A model generated the notes under the pieces. The model ran no database searches, had not been told where the DNA came from, and saw nothing but the letters and a program-made list of their open reading frames with translations. Shown one piece after another: positions 36,946 to 49,384 of a stretch of DNA of 64,000 nucleotides. Both the position numbers and the translations under genes were made by a program. The first letter of the stretch is position 1; each line of letters begins with the position of its first letter. Source of the DNA: Sparus aurata (lineage: Eukaryota > Chordata > Actinopteri > Spariformes > Sparidae); contig NC_044199.1 of the NCBI RefSeq assembly GCF_900880675.1, positions 27,785,954 through 27,849,953 on the forward strand, in the 5' to 3' direction.

Positions 36946-38459
36946 CTTCTGAAAACATAAGATACTTGACATAGTGAATTAAGCAGCCTTATTTGTTAGT
37001 TTACATGTATGTAAAAGTGTATGGAATTATATCTTTAACTAATGTTTTCTCAAAATGACTTTTATCTCAGACTTTGAGCCAGAATTCTTCACTTCAGTTT
37101 TATTCCCATATGTATTCTGAAGGTTTTTGACGGAGGGGGTTTGTTCATATATAATCCACAGCCTGATTTACAGAACATTTAATTCCTTAAAACATGGTGA
37201 AAATTGCTTTTTTTTATGGCTTGGCACAGTACTTTTTAATTAAAAATGACATCCCAGATCCACTTTGTGAAAACATTTCACTCTAATATGTCAACAAAAT
37301 TAAACAAGAAGTTTGAAAAAGGCTTCATCTGATTCAAATTCAGATTTCTGCTCCGGAAATGTATGCAAAAAAAGTGCAATTTTGACAAGCTATTGCCTTA
37401 TTTTCATATTTGAACCTAAAAGTTCTAATACAAAAAATAATTTGCATAATGTAAGTAATCTCCTGGGGTAGTTTCACGTTGATATGTGTTTTTTGTGTCC
37501 AAAGTTACTCAAGTGTCTGCCCCTTAAATGTCATTTTTTCAGTGCTGTGAAACAAACATATATTCATTCTCATTATTTCACTCAGGTTGTGGCAGATATT
37601 CAAGGAACAGAGGGCAAAACCTGGGTGAATTAAAACAAAACTATCTGGATACATAAACAGCTGGAAAGGGAGTTCAGTTCCTCCATGAAGTGATGTTCTT
37701 CTGGATCTACAGCCTCTGATATCATTTTTTAAATATTAAAACCTGGAAACAGACCCTGTACAGGTCAGGTGTTGTGATCAGTGTTAGACATCCTTAAAAC
37801 ATCAGCTGATACAAAAAACCAAATGCTTCCTGCATGCATTGGTTTGAACAATCTTCTCCTAACCATTTCGAGCCACAGCACCTGACTAACTGCTGCCCCT
37901 CACTGTCCCCAGCCTGCTGTATGTTTCCACAAATGTTCACCGTCGAAGCACATTCCTCCGTCTGTCTGGCTGCACACACACACCACCTGGCTGTGATGTG
38001 CTAATGGTAACTGCTGCAGCACTTCAAGCCCGACTGCCTTTTGTCTGTTCTGCCTCTTGTACCACAGAGGTCATAAATGCCATCATTAGATATGCAGGGC
38101 GTGTGAGCGTGTGCGCCTCTGTCGTCACACACGCGTGATCGTCATTATGGAGGAAGCGAGCCGAGACACAAAATGTTGGGGGTAGATTGACCTGAACAAG
38201 GCTTGGATGAGTGTTTTGTGGCAGGTTGTCGCTCACGTTGGGCTCACTTGTGGTGTTTAATTGCTGTGGCAGTTGATTAAAACGTTTTCATTTTGTATCT
38301 TTGCTCAATCTCACATCCAACCAGCAAAACATTTGACACAGAGTAGGAGACACAGGTTTCATAATCCTCTGTCGTTCTGATAGTAAGATGAGAAGATCTT
38401 TATCACTCTGTGTGGTAAGTGCAGAGCTGCAATCAGATCTTGATGCGTTTAGCTTAGAA

Positions 38460-38650
38460 CAGAAGTGGAGGAAGTATTGGATCTTCTGCTTCAGTAAAAG
38501 TACTAATACCACACTGTAAAATACTCTGTTGCAAGTAAAGATCCCGCGTTAAAATCTTATTTTAGTGAAAGCGTGCATAAGCAGGAAGATGCACTGAAAG
38601 TTATTACAGAAAATAGTCCTATATGACTGTTAGTCTATCATATATTAGAT
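38460..38650 (+). repeat. Teleost dispersed repeat copy
   Basis: Reads GTATTGGATCTTCTGCTTCA, GTAAAAGTACTAATACCACA, CTGTAAAATACTC, GCAAGTAAAGATCC and AAAATCTTATTTTAGTGAAA. This is the diagnostic order of a very abundant percomorph repeat. Confidence 0.7.
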
Positions 38651-41600
38651 CATACATTACATTTAAATGGAGGATTTTACTTGTTTGGGGTAGAGCTCAT
38701 TTTGAGCTATTTTGTGTACACCTAATGGTTATTTTCATCATGGATTATCCATTCATCTATTGATTGTCTGTTTTGTAAAAAATCTGAAAATAAGGATGTT
38801 GTTTTGTACAACAGTACAAAATGTAAGATTACTAACAACAAATGAAGAATGTTTAAACAATTCAAAGGAAAAGCAGCAGATCTTCACATTTGACATGCTA
38901 CAACTTTAAAGATTTTTGCATTAGAAAATGACTTCAGCTACTTTAACTTAATGGGACTTCCTGAAAAAAATATGTAAATTTTTTCGTTTTATTTATTTTT
39001 TGCCTCGTTGCATCATTGATCAAGTGTTTGCCAATACTTAAACTGTTGGGTAGATTAATTTCACAACAACTTTGTATGTAATTTCCAAGCTTGAATACTT
39101 AATAAAAGTGACACATAACTGAAGATAAGTAAATAACGCAATAATGAATTAGGTCCAAACAATCAAAACACTATAAACATAAGTCTTGTTAACTATAAAT
39201 TTGCCATTTCTCAGTGATGGCTGTTATAAAGTGTTACTTTTCCTTCTGAGATATTGAGGTGTAGAAATAGAAACTTGCATGAAAAAAAATACTTGATTTG
39301 AGTACCATCATCTCAGATTTGTACTTTTTTTTTTTTTTTTTTTTTTACTTTTGTACATTTTGTTGAAGGTGGCTAACATCCCTCTTGTTTAAGAAAATTC
39401 ATTATTGCGATAGATTTTTTTGATATTTTTAGTCAGGGTTCGCAGAGGTTGATTCTGATGATTATTGTGACCTGACGTGTCTTTTAGTGCCACCATGTTC
39501 CACAGAAGATGAACCCTCTCCAAACACAGAGGCAAATTTTAATAGGCTGATTGTAAAGAAGCAGAAATTGATGAGAAAGTTTTTTTTTTTAAAATGTGAT
39601 TTAGTGATCTTCTTTCTTTCTTTGGGTACAATAATCTTATCTCACTGTAATCTTAGCCCCTTTATTCCAATTGCCGCAATCACACTATTGCAGCAGAGAA
39701 ACCACAGTACAAAGACAAACTCTCCGTCTTTGACTTTGCGTTTATTACCACACATACGTGCACTCACAATGAGGTGTTGTCACACCAATGCAGTTGTGAA
39801 ATTCTGTCCCGCTTGAGTCTGCATTCCTTCATGACACATACTGGCCGTGGTATGATTTGGAAAATGCTTAGGAGTAATGTCCTATGTTTGATTTGTAGTC
39901 AAACAGCCAAAATGTGATAAAATCTCCAGAATGGCCCTTTAATGTTCTTGTAATTGTATCAGACTGAATAATAACTATTCATTGTCAGCTGTTTGCTGTA
40001 ATTTTGTCCCCAATAAAGTCCATCTGAGTGTGTGTGTGTGTGTATCCAACAAATAAACATTATCAAAAGTGCCTCCAGTGCGTCCCAATAATGCCACAGT
40101 ATTTGCTCATTTCCTCTCTCTGGCACACAGGATCAGATCTTGACTTCAGTGTATTGGAAACTGATGAGGCAGCTCTCAACTTTCCCTGTTCACTTGTGTA
40201 CTCGCACCCAAGTTAAACACCCTGAACACATTGAAGCTCTGTGGTTGGCTTGTTTGTTTGTTAGTTTTTTCCAAAAAAAAAAAAAAAAAAAAGTTTTTAG
40301 ATTTTGGCAGAAAAGAAAAACAGGAAATGAGAAGAAGAAAAAAACCCTCTCATTGTGAAAGGTTTTGTTGGACTTGTTGCTTTGGTGCGACTTTGATCTT
40401 ATTTTGGGGTGTTAGGAAGGAAGGGGCAGGGGTTGGTGAATGGTTTGTCAGGATGGTAATATGAACAGTGAAGGGCCTTTGTGTTGCAGCACTGATCTTT
40501 GACCCACATATCTGAAGGCTGGGTTCTTCGTATTGACAGCATTTAGTCCTGGGATGACGATCCTGAAGTTCTCTGGTGATACGGGGATAAATTAAATTCT
40601 ATCGATACAACAGACTCTTTTAAAACCAGACCACATGACTGTGAGCAATCAAACTGCAGGTCTGGACAGGGTGGTGACTGGTATAAAAACTGGGTTTGCC
40701 TTTGACATCAGAGGCACACTCAAATCCTGCCTCATGCACGCTTCCAGCACATTTTTATAGTTCCTATTTTACCTAAAGCCTCCTAACCTTTTCCACCCAT
40801 CTGTTTTATGTTATTTGTATAACTGCACAAATATATTATCATTTCAAAAAGATTATTTACCATTTCGAAGCCCTTTAAAGACTGATCTTGCAGTAACAAC
40901 TTTTATTCCCAGTTTTAAGTCCTGCTTTATTGGACACTTGTGAAATTAAGTAGAACATTCACTCAAGTAATGTGCTCAAGCAAAAATAGTACTTCTGAGT
41001 ACTAGTTCTTTATACTTTATATACTTTATACTATACCAGAATTATTGTACTTTTTCCTGCAATCAGTGCCTTTTTAATGTTCTTCGAAAAGGGCTTTGAG
41101 TCCATTTTTAAAATGGCAGTTTTATGAAAGTTATCACATTGTGTGATCATTTTCCTAAATAATAGAGGTAAAAGCAGATGTATTGATTAGAAATGGTAAT
41201 ATTCAGTGATACTATCCTGGTGGTGGCATCACTGCTGTTGAGGGAAACTCATGCTGTAGTGCATGGTGCCATCCTCTGGCTGCTGGGGTGAACTGCAGGA
41301 GTTAACACATATATGATATTATCAGTTTTTATAGTAAATTATGAGCAGAGTAAACTTTGGAGACAGTGATCATGTAAAGAAAAATGAATTTTTCAGATGC
41401 CACACAATAGTAATTCAGTTTTGTTCATGAAAAAATACACCATACAGATTTATTTTGTAACCAAGAAAATGCAAAAGTCTAAAGGACAATGTGCCTACTT
41501 TAATATTCTATGGACAATGGACTGGATGATGCATCTTTTGTGGATAAACTTTACGCCCAATTAATTCTATAGTTCTGGGGCCATTTTTAACACTGGAGTG

Positions 41601-42605
41601 AGAAACTCAAATAGTGTGGAAATCCATGTGGGATAAAACTATGAATTAGATGCTGAAATTAACAGAAAACATATGAACCAGTAGGAAATAAGTACTTTCA
41701 AATAAATACTACTTAAAAACAAAAAATAACGGGCTATTTCTTATTTCATGGTTGCATTTTTCAAGTATCAATTTCCAAGTCTGTTTCCTTCGGGTGACTT
41801 AGTGTCCGCACTGACAGGATATTCCACATCAGGGTATGTAGCTTTTGATTGTGAAAATAAGAATGATGAAATAACATTTCATGACAACAACTTAACTTTT
41901 AATAACATATTTCACATTGTTTTACAATGTATTGGCTCATTTAGACAATGGTTTTATTCATTCATATTGTGTTTTATTTTGCTTTTCATTTCGATAGTTA
42001 CGGCCCACGTGGCCTACCATAAAAAGTAAGGCAAATATGGTAAATACTTGAACACATAGGGACATTATTAACCGCATAAAGGATAAAAGATTGTTGCAAT
42101 TGTTGATATCTTCTTACACATTCTTCTTCTTTAACTGTATTTAATTAAATCTCATATCTTGTTGACACAGTAACACATTCAAATAAAAGGTAAAGCACAA
42201 CGTTTCAATTTTACTGGACAAATCTGGTATACTGTATACTAACATACTGTACATTAAAGGTAAACATTACATTGATATGTATTTTAAGCTCTACAAGTTT
42301 CCAACATTGTATTTACAAACATATGATTTATCATTACATGGAAAGCAGTTAAAATGTTTTCCTCAGTATAGTGATCTTACCACACTGGTTCAATTAATCC
42401 ACGTAAATACTTATTTTGCATATCTAGATAGATGTTCTAAGCGGCAATAACAGCAAAATTTAAATTTGAAAGTTAACAGTCATCATACTAACATTAACCT
42501 CTCACTGTTATTCCACATTGTGTTCTTTACTGTATCATCACTGCTGGATATCTTCAGGTTCGAAGAATTTAATAAATTAAGGACCTTTAAGTTCCTTAAA
42601 GGTGA

Positions 42606-42611
42606 TTTATT
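42606..42611 (-). terminator. htr3a: Candidate htr3a poly(A) signal
   Basis: AATAAA on the minus strand, about 740 bp after the htr3a stop codon. An ATTAAA variant lies closer, at 42908-42913. The choice between them is not settled by the sequence. Confidence 0.3.
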
Positions 42612-43347
42612 TATGCTGACAATATTCCATATTTGTAGGAAATATTTTTCCAAATACAACTAGACCACAATATAAACAGCCGTAATTGATTGCTATATTG
42701 GTTTTTGGAGCTCCGAAGACACCAAAAGAGCCAGATGCACATTGATTATGCTTGTATGGGCCTCTGTTCCTGTCTTCACATAATTTAAGTACATATCTTA
42801 AGACAGAATTGTCTTGTTTTTCTCTGGAACTGTTTTTATATTTGCAAAAGAATACTACCCACTATGATTTGCAAGGTTTTTTGACGTTGTTCTTTTTGTA
42901 CATTTCATTTAATGTATGTTCGTAATTATTTGTTTGTTTTATGGGAGATGGTTGGGCGATTTTAGAGTGTAACTAAAATATTGTTGTTGGGTTGGTTGCC
43001 ACTACTGTCATCCTTTTCAGTAATAATTGCATACTGTAAGCGTGTAGAGCAGTATGCAACTTTCTGCCTGGGCATCTCAGATTGCATTTACATCATGGAG
43101 CTTTAAAGTTGTCCCATAAAATCTAAAATAACGAGGATAACAATAATGTCTATAGGGATATATTGGCAAATCCAGTTGGTTTTGTACATAAGACCCAACT
43201 ACAGGAAGCCGTTCCCTCTTCCATTACTATGCGAGTGCCTCCATGTATCCACTGAGCTACACAGGGCATGGAGCCGATAATTCTGGCCTTTTTCAATTCT
43301 TTGCTCTACCCGCAGAGCATGTGTCCACCGCAGCACAGAGAGGACAC

Positions 43348-43664
43348 TCAGGCGACCTGCCACACTGACCACAGAGTGCCCAGTGTGATGCTGTAGGCCA
43401 CCATGGCCACCAAGTAAACTCTGAAGAGCAGCACGTCCAGCACGTAGCCGACCTGCAGCCACTCCTTGGCCACTTCCCGGGCCCTGTCCCTCTTCTCCAG
43501 GAAGTGGCGTATTGCCGTCACTTCCTGCAGGATGTTGTCCATGACAGGCGGGGTGGGGTCCCTGGAGGGGACTGGGGGCAGGCCCATTCTGATCAGGCCA
43601 GCTTCTCTGTCATGCTGGCTGAGCCTTCGGCCTATCTCACAGGTGTGGTGGTGGGTGCACTGGG
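43348..43664 (-). CDS. htr3a: htr3a exon 9 (MA helix, M4, stop)
   Basis: Acceptor CCTGCAG, 317 nt including TGA at 43350-43348. It encodes a loop with CTHHHTC, the MA helix AIRHFLEKRDRAREVAKEWL, and M4 ending YSITLGTLWSVWQVA. Confidence 0.96.
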
Positions 43665-46600
43665 CTGCAGGATGGGACAAAGGTAGGGGTACATTTTGTA
43701 GTTTTTCATTGAGGTAGGTACAAATAAAGAGAATGACCCTTTCTTTTGGCCGACAACATTCATTAAATGTCAGGAAATAAGCTGCTGTCACATTAAGTGT
43801 GATTTAAAACCCGAATACACCACAAATCCACTGATGTATCTTACCAGTACCGTAGCTGTTGTCCTTGTAGTGGTCCAGGTCGGAGGCCTGGGAGGACAGT
43901 CTGGAGCAGAGGCGGTGCTTCTTGTGGATGCAGAAGAGGACCGGAGCTCTTTCCAGCACCACATACTTCACCCAGTGGGGCACAGGGGTCTGCAGGTCCT
44001 GCTTGTGCACGAGACGCACAATCAGCACAGTCTCTGTCAGGCTGATCACCAGGAGGGCCATGCAAACCACAAAGTATACACCTGTAAAAATGGCAATGGG
44101 TTGAAAATGAATGTCGGTGTGGATCTATGATGTTGTTGTCACGTGTGGAGGATGTTTGCATTGCATTGCTTAATGCACACTGGGTTAGTCACCACTCCTC
44201 AAAAACACTGAAATCAGTGCTTGAGTCTGAGTGCACTCTCAGAACATGTTATGCCCTCAACAATCAGTCCCTGCATGCTTGACTTGCAGAGTAATTGCTG
44301 CTCAATTTTGTTCTGAGCTCTCCTCACTTCATAGTTTACTAACCTTTTTACTGTTTTTTTTTTTTTTTTTTTTTAATTTCCACATCAATTAGGAGAAAAA
44401 TACTGTTTTCAGACAAGCGAAAATGATCCTTTTGCCTGAACAAACCGCTTATAAGCAGTGATAGATCCAAATCACCTATCAGTGGTGTTCCAATGGCCGT
44501 GGCAGGCAGAGTATCAGATACGATGATGAGGAAGACAGAGTAGCCCAGCAGTAAAGTGATCTTGAAGGAAACCCTCTCTCCGCTGTCTGGTGGCAGATAG
44601 AAACCCACAATGTCCATGACCATCAGGAAGATACTGGGCAGCAGCAGGTTCACAGTGTAGAACAAAGGACGCCGCCGGATCACCACCTGGAAAAACGATG
44701 AATGGATGGAAAGAATGGATTTTTACTGCTGTGAAAAGAGATGGGGTCAGATTAGCTTAGCATACAGACTGGAAACAGAGAGCCGAACTGGAGTGTCTTG
44801 CTGTTCTGTCCACCATTTCTGGCTGTCAGGATCACTGAGTACAGAATTTGGTTTCCAGTTTTATGCAATATATCTGTTCACCTCACTCTCACAAAGAAGT
44901 CAAAAATTCATATTTCTCAAAAATAGCCTTCGAAATTATTTGGACCCACAGTTAGTCTACTCTTTTTATTCTCTTTTTAGTACAACTTAGGGGTATTTTC
45001 TTATTACAGGGTTAAAAGTTGAGAGCCAGCCCCTGAGCCTCCATCAATAAAAGAATGGTTCAATAATTTTAGGGATATTACTCTCATGGAAAGATTATTA
45101 GCTGTAATCCACAAAGCACGGGGCACAGTTGAATGAAATATTAGCAATATGCAAGTCCAAACGCAGATACTGCAATTCATCATTATTTTTTTAAGGTGAA
45201 ATTTGACAAAGCAGTATCATAATAAAGTACTCTAGTGCTGCAGAGTTGCCCTGATGAAAAAAATCTTGTTCTCCATACATAAAACAGCAAGTTTGTTTGG
45301 TACAGACCCGAACAAATTCCCCAACATCTTGCTTTTAATAATAATTTAATTAAAAAAGAAAATTGTGATGCAAAAAATGTCTTTCTCACTTGTTGTGAAT
45401 CATTTAACAATATTTTTCCAAATTATCGCAATACTACTCTTTAAAAATTTGAACCATATAATCCTTTTTACAATCTTAAATCTTAATACTTACATGGAAC
45501 TTCATCTCGGCGTAATAGTCATCGTTGTCCACACTGAAGATCTTGTAGTTGGACAGTATGTGGAGCAGCTCCCACTCTCCCTGGTTCATGAAGACACTCT
45601 TGTCCTCCTTTAGCTCCTCCGGGGTTCGCATCAGGGTGATGTTGATGTCATCAACTAACAGATCGAACGCAATGATGGGAGCAGTGTGAAACAGTCATGG
45701 CAACAAGTTACCTTTCACCCAGCGCTCTGCTCTCTAAGCACACGTCACAGCAGGAGAGAGTTCATGGATAAACCGAAGAGAACAGCTGTTCTGCTAAAGT
45801 CTTGATGAGAGGAGTCGAGGAGAGTTGGATGTTGTTTTCGAATGACAGAGAATATTTTCCACCATTTTGCCAGAATAACATCAAATGTACGAGAGTAGTG
45901 AAATGGCACATGATTTGATTCATTGAGAAAGCACAGAGAGGAGTGTTACTAATATGAATTAACGGTAAATACCGTAAAAATCCTGAAAATAAGCTTCAAT
46001 TAGTTATGAGAGGTCAAATGGAAAAGTCGCAGCTATTTTGTTTTTTTGTTTTCTACCAAAATAATTCACAACAGTTGTTGTATACCTCGTTATACTAACA
46101 ATTTATGACATCATTTTGTCATTTTATAAGCATTCCTCCCCCCAAAAAAATAATAAAATGTAGTTTTCTCCACTTTGTCCATCAGTTATGACAACATTGT
46201 TCGCACAGAGCTACGGCAAGTGCAATAAGTCAAAGCTCAACCAGAAAGTCAGACTGTAAACTGTGAATGTGAATGTTTAAAAAATCATTTTACTGTGCTC
46301 CTTTTTTTTTTTTTTTTTTGTATACTTTGTGGCTTCATCTAAGTCTATACCCCAAAAATCACATAAATGGCAATTTGTATTTTTGTCCAAAGGATGAAAC
46401 CTTGTCTACAAATTAATAATGTAAAAAAAAATAAACACATGGAAACTTGTACAGGTGATGTTGGAAATAAAAAAAAAGTCCACTCGAAATGTAAATGAAA
46501 AAGTAAGTGAAAAATGTCTTACTGGTATGCAGCCAGCTCTGGAAGGTGAGGCTGCATTTCTGGACATCAAATGGGAAGTTGTAGATGTTGAGGGTGCAGG

Positions 46601-48687
46601 CTGTGACCACCTGGATGGGCTTGTAGTTGCGCACCAGTCCGTCATGTGTCACATAGACGTAAGGTATGTCTGGAGACTTCCCCACATCTACACTGCAGGT
46701 CAGAGGCAAAAATGACAACAATGATATTTTTAAAGGAGCAAAAACCAGCTGCTGCCAGCTCTGGTGGGGGAAAAAAGAAGTCGTAGAAAGAATGGTTTGA
46801 AGTTACAGCAGCAGTTCTTACAACTCATTGATGAGGATGTCGGGCACCCACACATTAGCTGTAGGTATAGAAACCTGTTTGACCTCATCAAAGTCTTCTG
46901 GGTTCCAAACCAGGAATTCATCCGTCCAAGACTAAATTATTCAAGAATGGAAGGAGTTACATGAGTAAAACAACATGTAAATATGATACATATAATTAAT
47001 AATCTGTTTTTGTTGTGAACACATACAGCATTAGTGTCTTAATAACGTTAAACACATGTTATTATCAAAATATATAGAATAAAATACACAAAATGGAATC
47101 ACCAATCATTCTAAGTTTGCTATTATAGGCAAGACAAATTGATTTAATGGGTATTTGATAGTGAAATAATGCAGTCAATCAAAATAGCTTTATTCCACAT
47201 GAAGTATCTATAATAAATAACGTATGACATGTTAATTTGTCTCTTACCTGTCTGTACCACACATATGTTGTCAAAACCTGGTTCTTCTCATCCTGATGGG
47301 GAATACAAGGAGACATCAGGGTGTTCAGACAGAATGCTTGTCTATTTATTATGTTGTGATTTATAAATTGATTTTATATTATGTTCATTACACAAACACA
47401 ATCATATATCAACATCTTTGATAACTCAAAAACACATTTAAAAAATGTCTTTTACACTGTGCCTAGCAAATGAGCGATTACATACATTCATTTGTGGATC
47501 CTTCGCACAGGTACATTTATCTACAAATAGCCTGGGCAGGTTAATTGAAAGCATAGCAAATCATATATAACCATGTAATTTTAAGTTCCATTTGCATAAG
47601 TTTGTGTGTTTTGTACATAATACACAGGTGATATACTGAAAATAAAGTAATTGTTAAAGGAGTCATGACTGGACTTTTTCATTTGTGCATCATAACTCAC
47701 CACATTGAGGATGGAATAAACCATTAGGTCAATGGCCACTATAGTGGACGTCCTCCAGTCTTTCACGGGTCTCACTCCCTTCTTGTAACCGCCACTCAAA
47801 AACTCAGATAGCCGCACTAATGTGGCATTGGCAAATCTTCCCGAGCTGCCGCCCGGTTTCTTCACTGAAAATGCATAATATATTTATCTGTTTATGTGCA
47901 GTGACATGAAGAAGTCAAGAAAAAATTAAATTTTTATCTTTAATATTCAGTAAAAAGTGCACATTTTCAAAAAGCAATACAGCACAAGTTTTTTTCTAAC
48001 TGTACTGAAATTAATAATTTATTTTGATAAGATCTGTCTGATTGAAAATGCATCTATCTGTAAATGGTGGTTAACGTAGTTGTAAAAAATAAACTAAAAT
48101 AACATTTCTAATGAATATTGTTCACGCTTTAACTGAACCTAAAAGGCAGGAAAAGGAAGGGATAAAAATCATCAAATCAAATAATTCATTTTTAAACTGT
48201 AAAATGTTGAGTATGAAATGTGTTATGTCACTTACGTTCAAGCAAGATAACTTTTATACTGGTCGTATGCCAATTCAATTAAGGATCAATTTCATTTAAT
48301 CACAATTGTTTGTTTTTCATTTTTACCAAGCTGATATGAACATCCTTGGTCTTTTTAATTCAAACGTCCTCAAATGCGAGTGTACAAATCGTACAAAAAA
48401 ACAACTCTGCTTTGAAGCGACATACTGTATTTTTAGAGCAACTGTGTCTCTAATTCCTACAGGCTTGACTAAAGTAATTTGTCTAGTAAACCATAAATTG
48501 AAAGTTTGTAAGCATTTACGTCCCAGACTTAATTCTTCTGGTACAAGAGTAAAGGGATTCTGTCCTTTTAATATTTAACAACATAAAAATTTGGGTATAG
48601 AACAGAAGCTGCTGTACCTGTGCAGGCTCTTGATGCTCCTTGAATAAGAAGGAAAATGAGTGCTGTCCCAGCTGATGAGAGTCTCAT
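43348..48687 (-). CDS. htr3a: htr3a, 5-hydroxytryptamine receptor 3A subunit (complete, 9 exons)
   Basis: Coding sequence joins 48687-48618, 47864-47701, 47292-47248, 46931-46822, 46692-46523, 45654-45494, 44686-44476, 44081-43845 and 43664-43348 (1485 nt, 494 aa; human 478). It is a Cys-loop, serotonin-gated cation channel subunit of the plasma membrane. Visible: signal peptide (1-22), Cys-loop C162-C176, ligand-site residues W90, R92, N128, E129, W183, F226 and Y234 at the human numbers, M1 (about 247-270), M2 with Glu277 at -1' before RVSFKITLLL, M3 (about 308-332) and M4 (about 468-488), ending SVWQVA. N-glycosylation sites are NAT in exon 2 and N191. An in-frame TGA four codons upstream fixes the start. 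It lies 3.3 kb downstream of its paralogue htr3b, same strand. Longer introns (753, 868 and 807 bp) show no other gene. Confidence 0.97.
43845..44081 (-). CDS. htr3a: htr3a exon 8 (M3 and intracellular loop)
   Basis: Acceptor TTTACAG, donor GTACTG|GTAAGA, 237 nt. It reads VYFVVCMALLVISLTETV, then RLVHKQDLQTPVP and a histidine/cysteine-containing loop. Confidence 0.95.
44476..44686 (-). CDS. htr3a: htr3a exon 7 (M1, M2, start of M3)
   Basis: Acceptor TTTCCAG, donor ATAG|GTGATT, 211 nt. It reads VVIRRRPLFYTVNLLLPS, then GERVSFKITLLLGYSV and ends ATAIGTPLIG. The pore segment is essentially identical to mammalian 5-HT3A as I recall it. Confidence 0.97.
44743..44800 (+). repeat. SINE-like fragment in htr3a intron 6
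   Basis: Contains ATTAGCTTAGCATACAGACT followed by GGAAACAGAGAG. The same blocks occur at 63825-63875 together with AACAGCTAGTCTGGC, which resembles a common fish short repeat. Confidence 0.45.
45494..45654 (-). CDS. htr3a: htr3a exon 6 (loop C)
   Basis: Acceptor CTGTTAG, donor TTCCAT|GTAAGT, 161 nt. It reads DDINITLMRTPEEL, FMNQGEWELL and DDYYAEMKFH; Y234 is the loop C tyrosine. Residue 195 is Met where human has Trp. Confidence 0.95.
46523..46692 (-). CDS. htr3a: htr3a exon 5 (Cys-loop and loop B)
   Basis: Acceptor CCTGCAG, donor ATACCA|GTAAGA, 170 nt. It encodes VDVGKSPDIPYVYV, the Cys-loop CTLNIYNFPFDVQKC (13 residues between cysteines) and loop B FQSWLHT. Confidence 0.97.
46822..46931 (-). 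CDS. htr3a: htr3a exon 4 (loop A)
   Basis: Acceptor AATTTAG, donor GAGTT|GTAAGA, 110 nt. It reads SWTDEFLVWNPEDF to VWVPDILINE and carries loop A N128 and E129. Confidence 0.95.
47248..47292 (-). CDS. htr3a: htr3a exon 3 (45 nt, loop D)
   Basis: Acceptor CCATCAG, donor AGACAG|GTAAGA. The 15 codons read DEKNQVLTTYVWYRQ with loop D W90 and R92. A 45-nt third exon is a hallmark of Cys-loop receptor genes. Confidence 0.95.
47701..47864 (-). CDS. htr3a: htr3a exon 2
   Basis: Acceptor TTTTCAG, donor AATGTG|GTGAGT, 164 nt, phase 1 to 0. It encodes the N-terminal helix and first strand, including GYKKGVRPVKDWR and DLMVYSILNV. The length equals htr3b exon 2. Confidence 0.93.
48618..48687 (-). CDS. 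htr3a: htr3a exon 1 (signal peptide)
   Basis: ATG at 48687-48685 opens MRLSSAGTALIFLLIQGASR, a short basic start and hydrophobic core typical of a signal peptide. Donor ACAG|GTACAG. It ends in phase 1. Confidence 0.85.
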
Positions 48688-49384
48688 CGTGTCAGTTCAC
48701 CTGTGTTTTCTTCTCCTGCTGTTGAGGTCCGCTGGCCGTTCTGATGAAAGGCCTCTGGATGCCTGACACCCATACCCTCCATGACCATCCACTATATCCA
48801 TCACTTCGCTCTCATCCACTATCAAAACCTTGTTAGTGTCACTCAGCTCATAAGGGTGCATCACTCTACTCTGACGCCACTCCTCCTAGTTCAATAAAGC
48901 AGTTTCTCACTGAGATAAATGGAGATGAAAGACGGCTGAAATAAAAGCTAGTGACCGGATCGTATGTCATGACTGAGTAATCGTTTAATTAAGTGATACG
49001 CCAGCGCCGGTAACAGTGATTTAGAACAAGTAAGAGGCATGTTGGTAGTGTTTCAGCAAAGTTTCAGCATTTAATGTCCTCACCAGTGACTGTATTTACC
49101 ATTAAAACTTAACTTTCTGTTGAGATGTTCAAGGCTGCTAATTTTAAAAGGAAATCATTTGATCAAAACAAATGTAATTTCCCAGTTGTGTGCGTGATGA
49201 ACAATATAATTTGGGGCCAGAAACATAAAGAAATGTTGGCAAAGAGATGATTATATCCCAACTTAAAATTACAACTCGTACACAACATGGTCTAAAAGTA
49301 TGTGTTTATGAAGCCTCAAATTTCAGCCCATATATGACAGTGAACATTTAATTCCCGAAGGCTGTATGGATTTGCTGCCATTTA

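Larger units (their letters stand above)
35041..43347. other. Intergenic DNA between convergent zbtb16 and htr3a
   Basis: No supportable gene. It is A/T-rich and carries remnants of dispersed repeats at 35660-35750, 36840-36945 and 38460-38650, poly(T) at about 39326-39347 and poly(A) at about 40274-40292. The last part (42.6-43.3 kb) probably includes the htr3a 3' UTR. Confidence 0.75.

Noticed and set aside
43466..44130. Plus-strand frames opposite htr3a exons 8 and 9
   Set aside because: They are shadows of the real minus-strand exons, which have correct splice sites and a known protein family.
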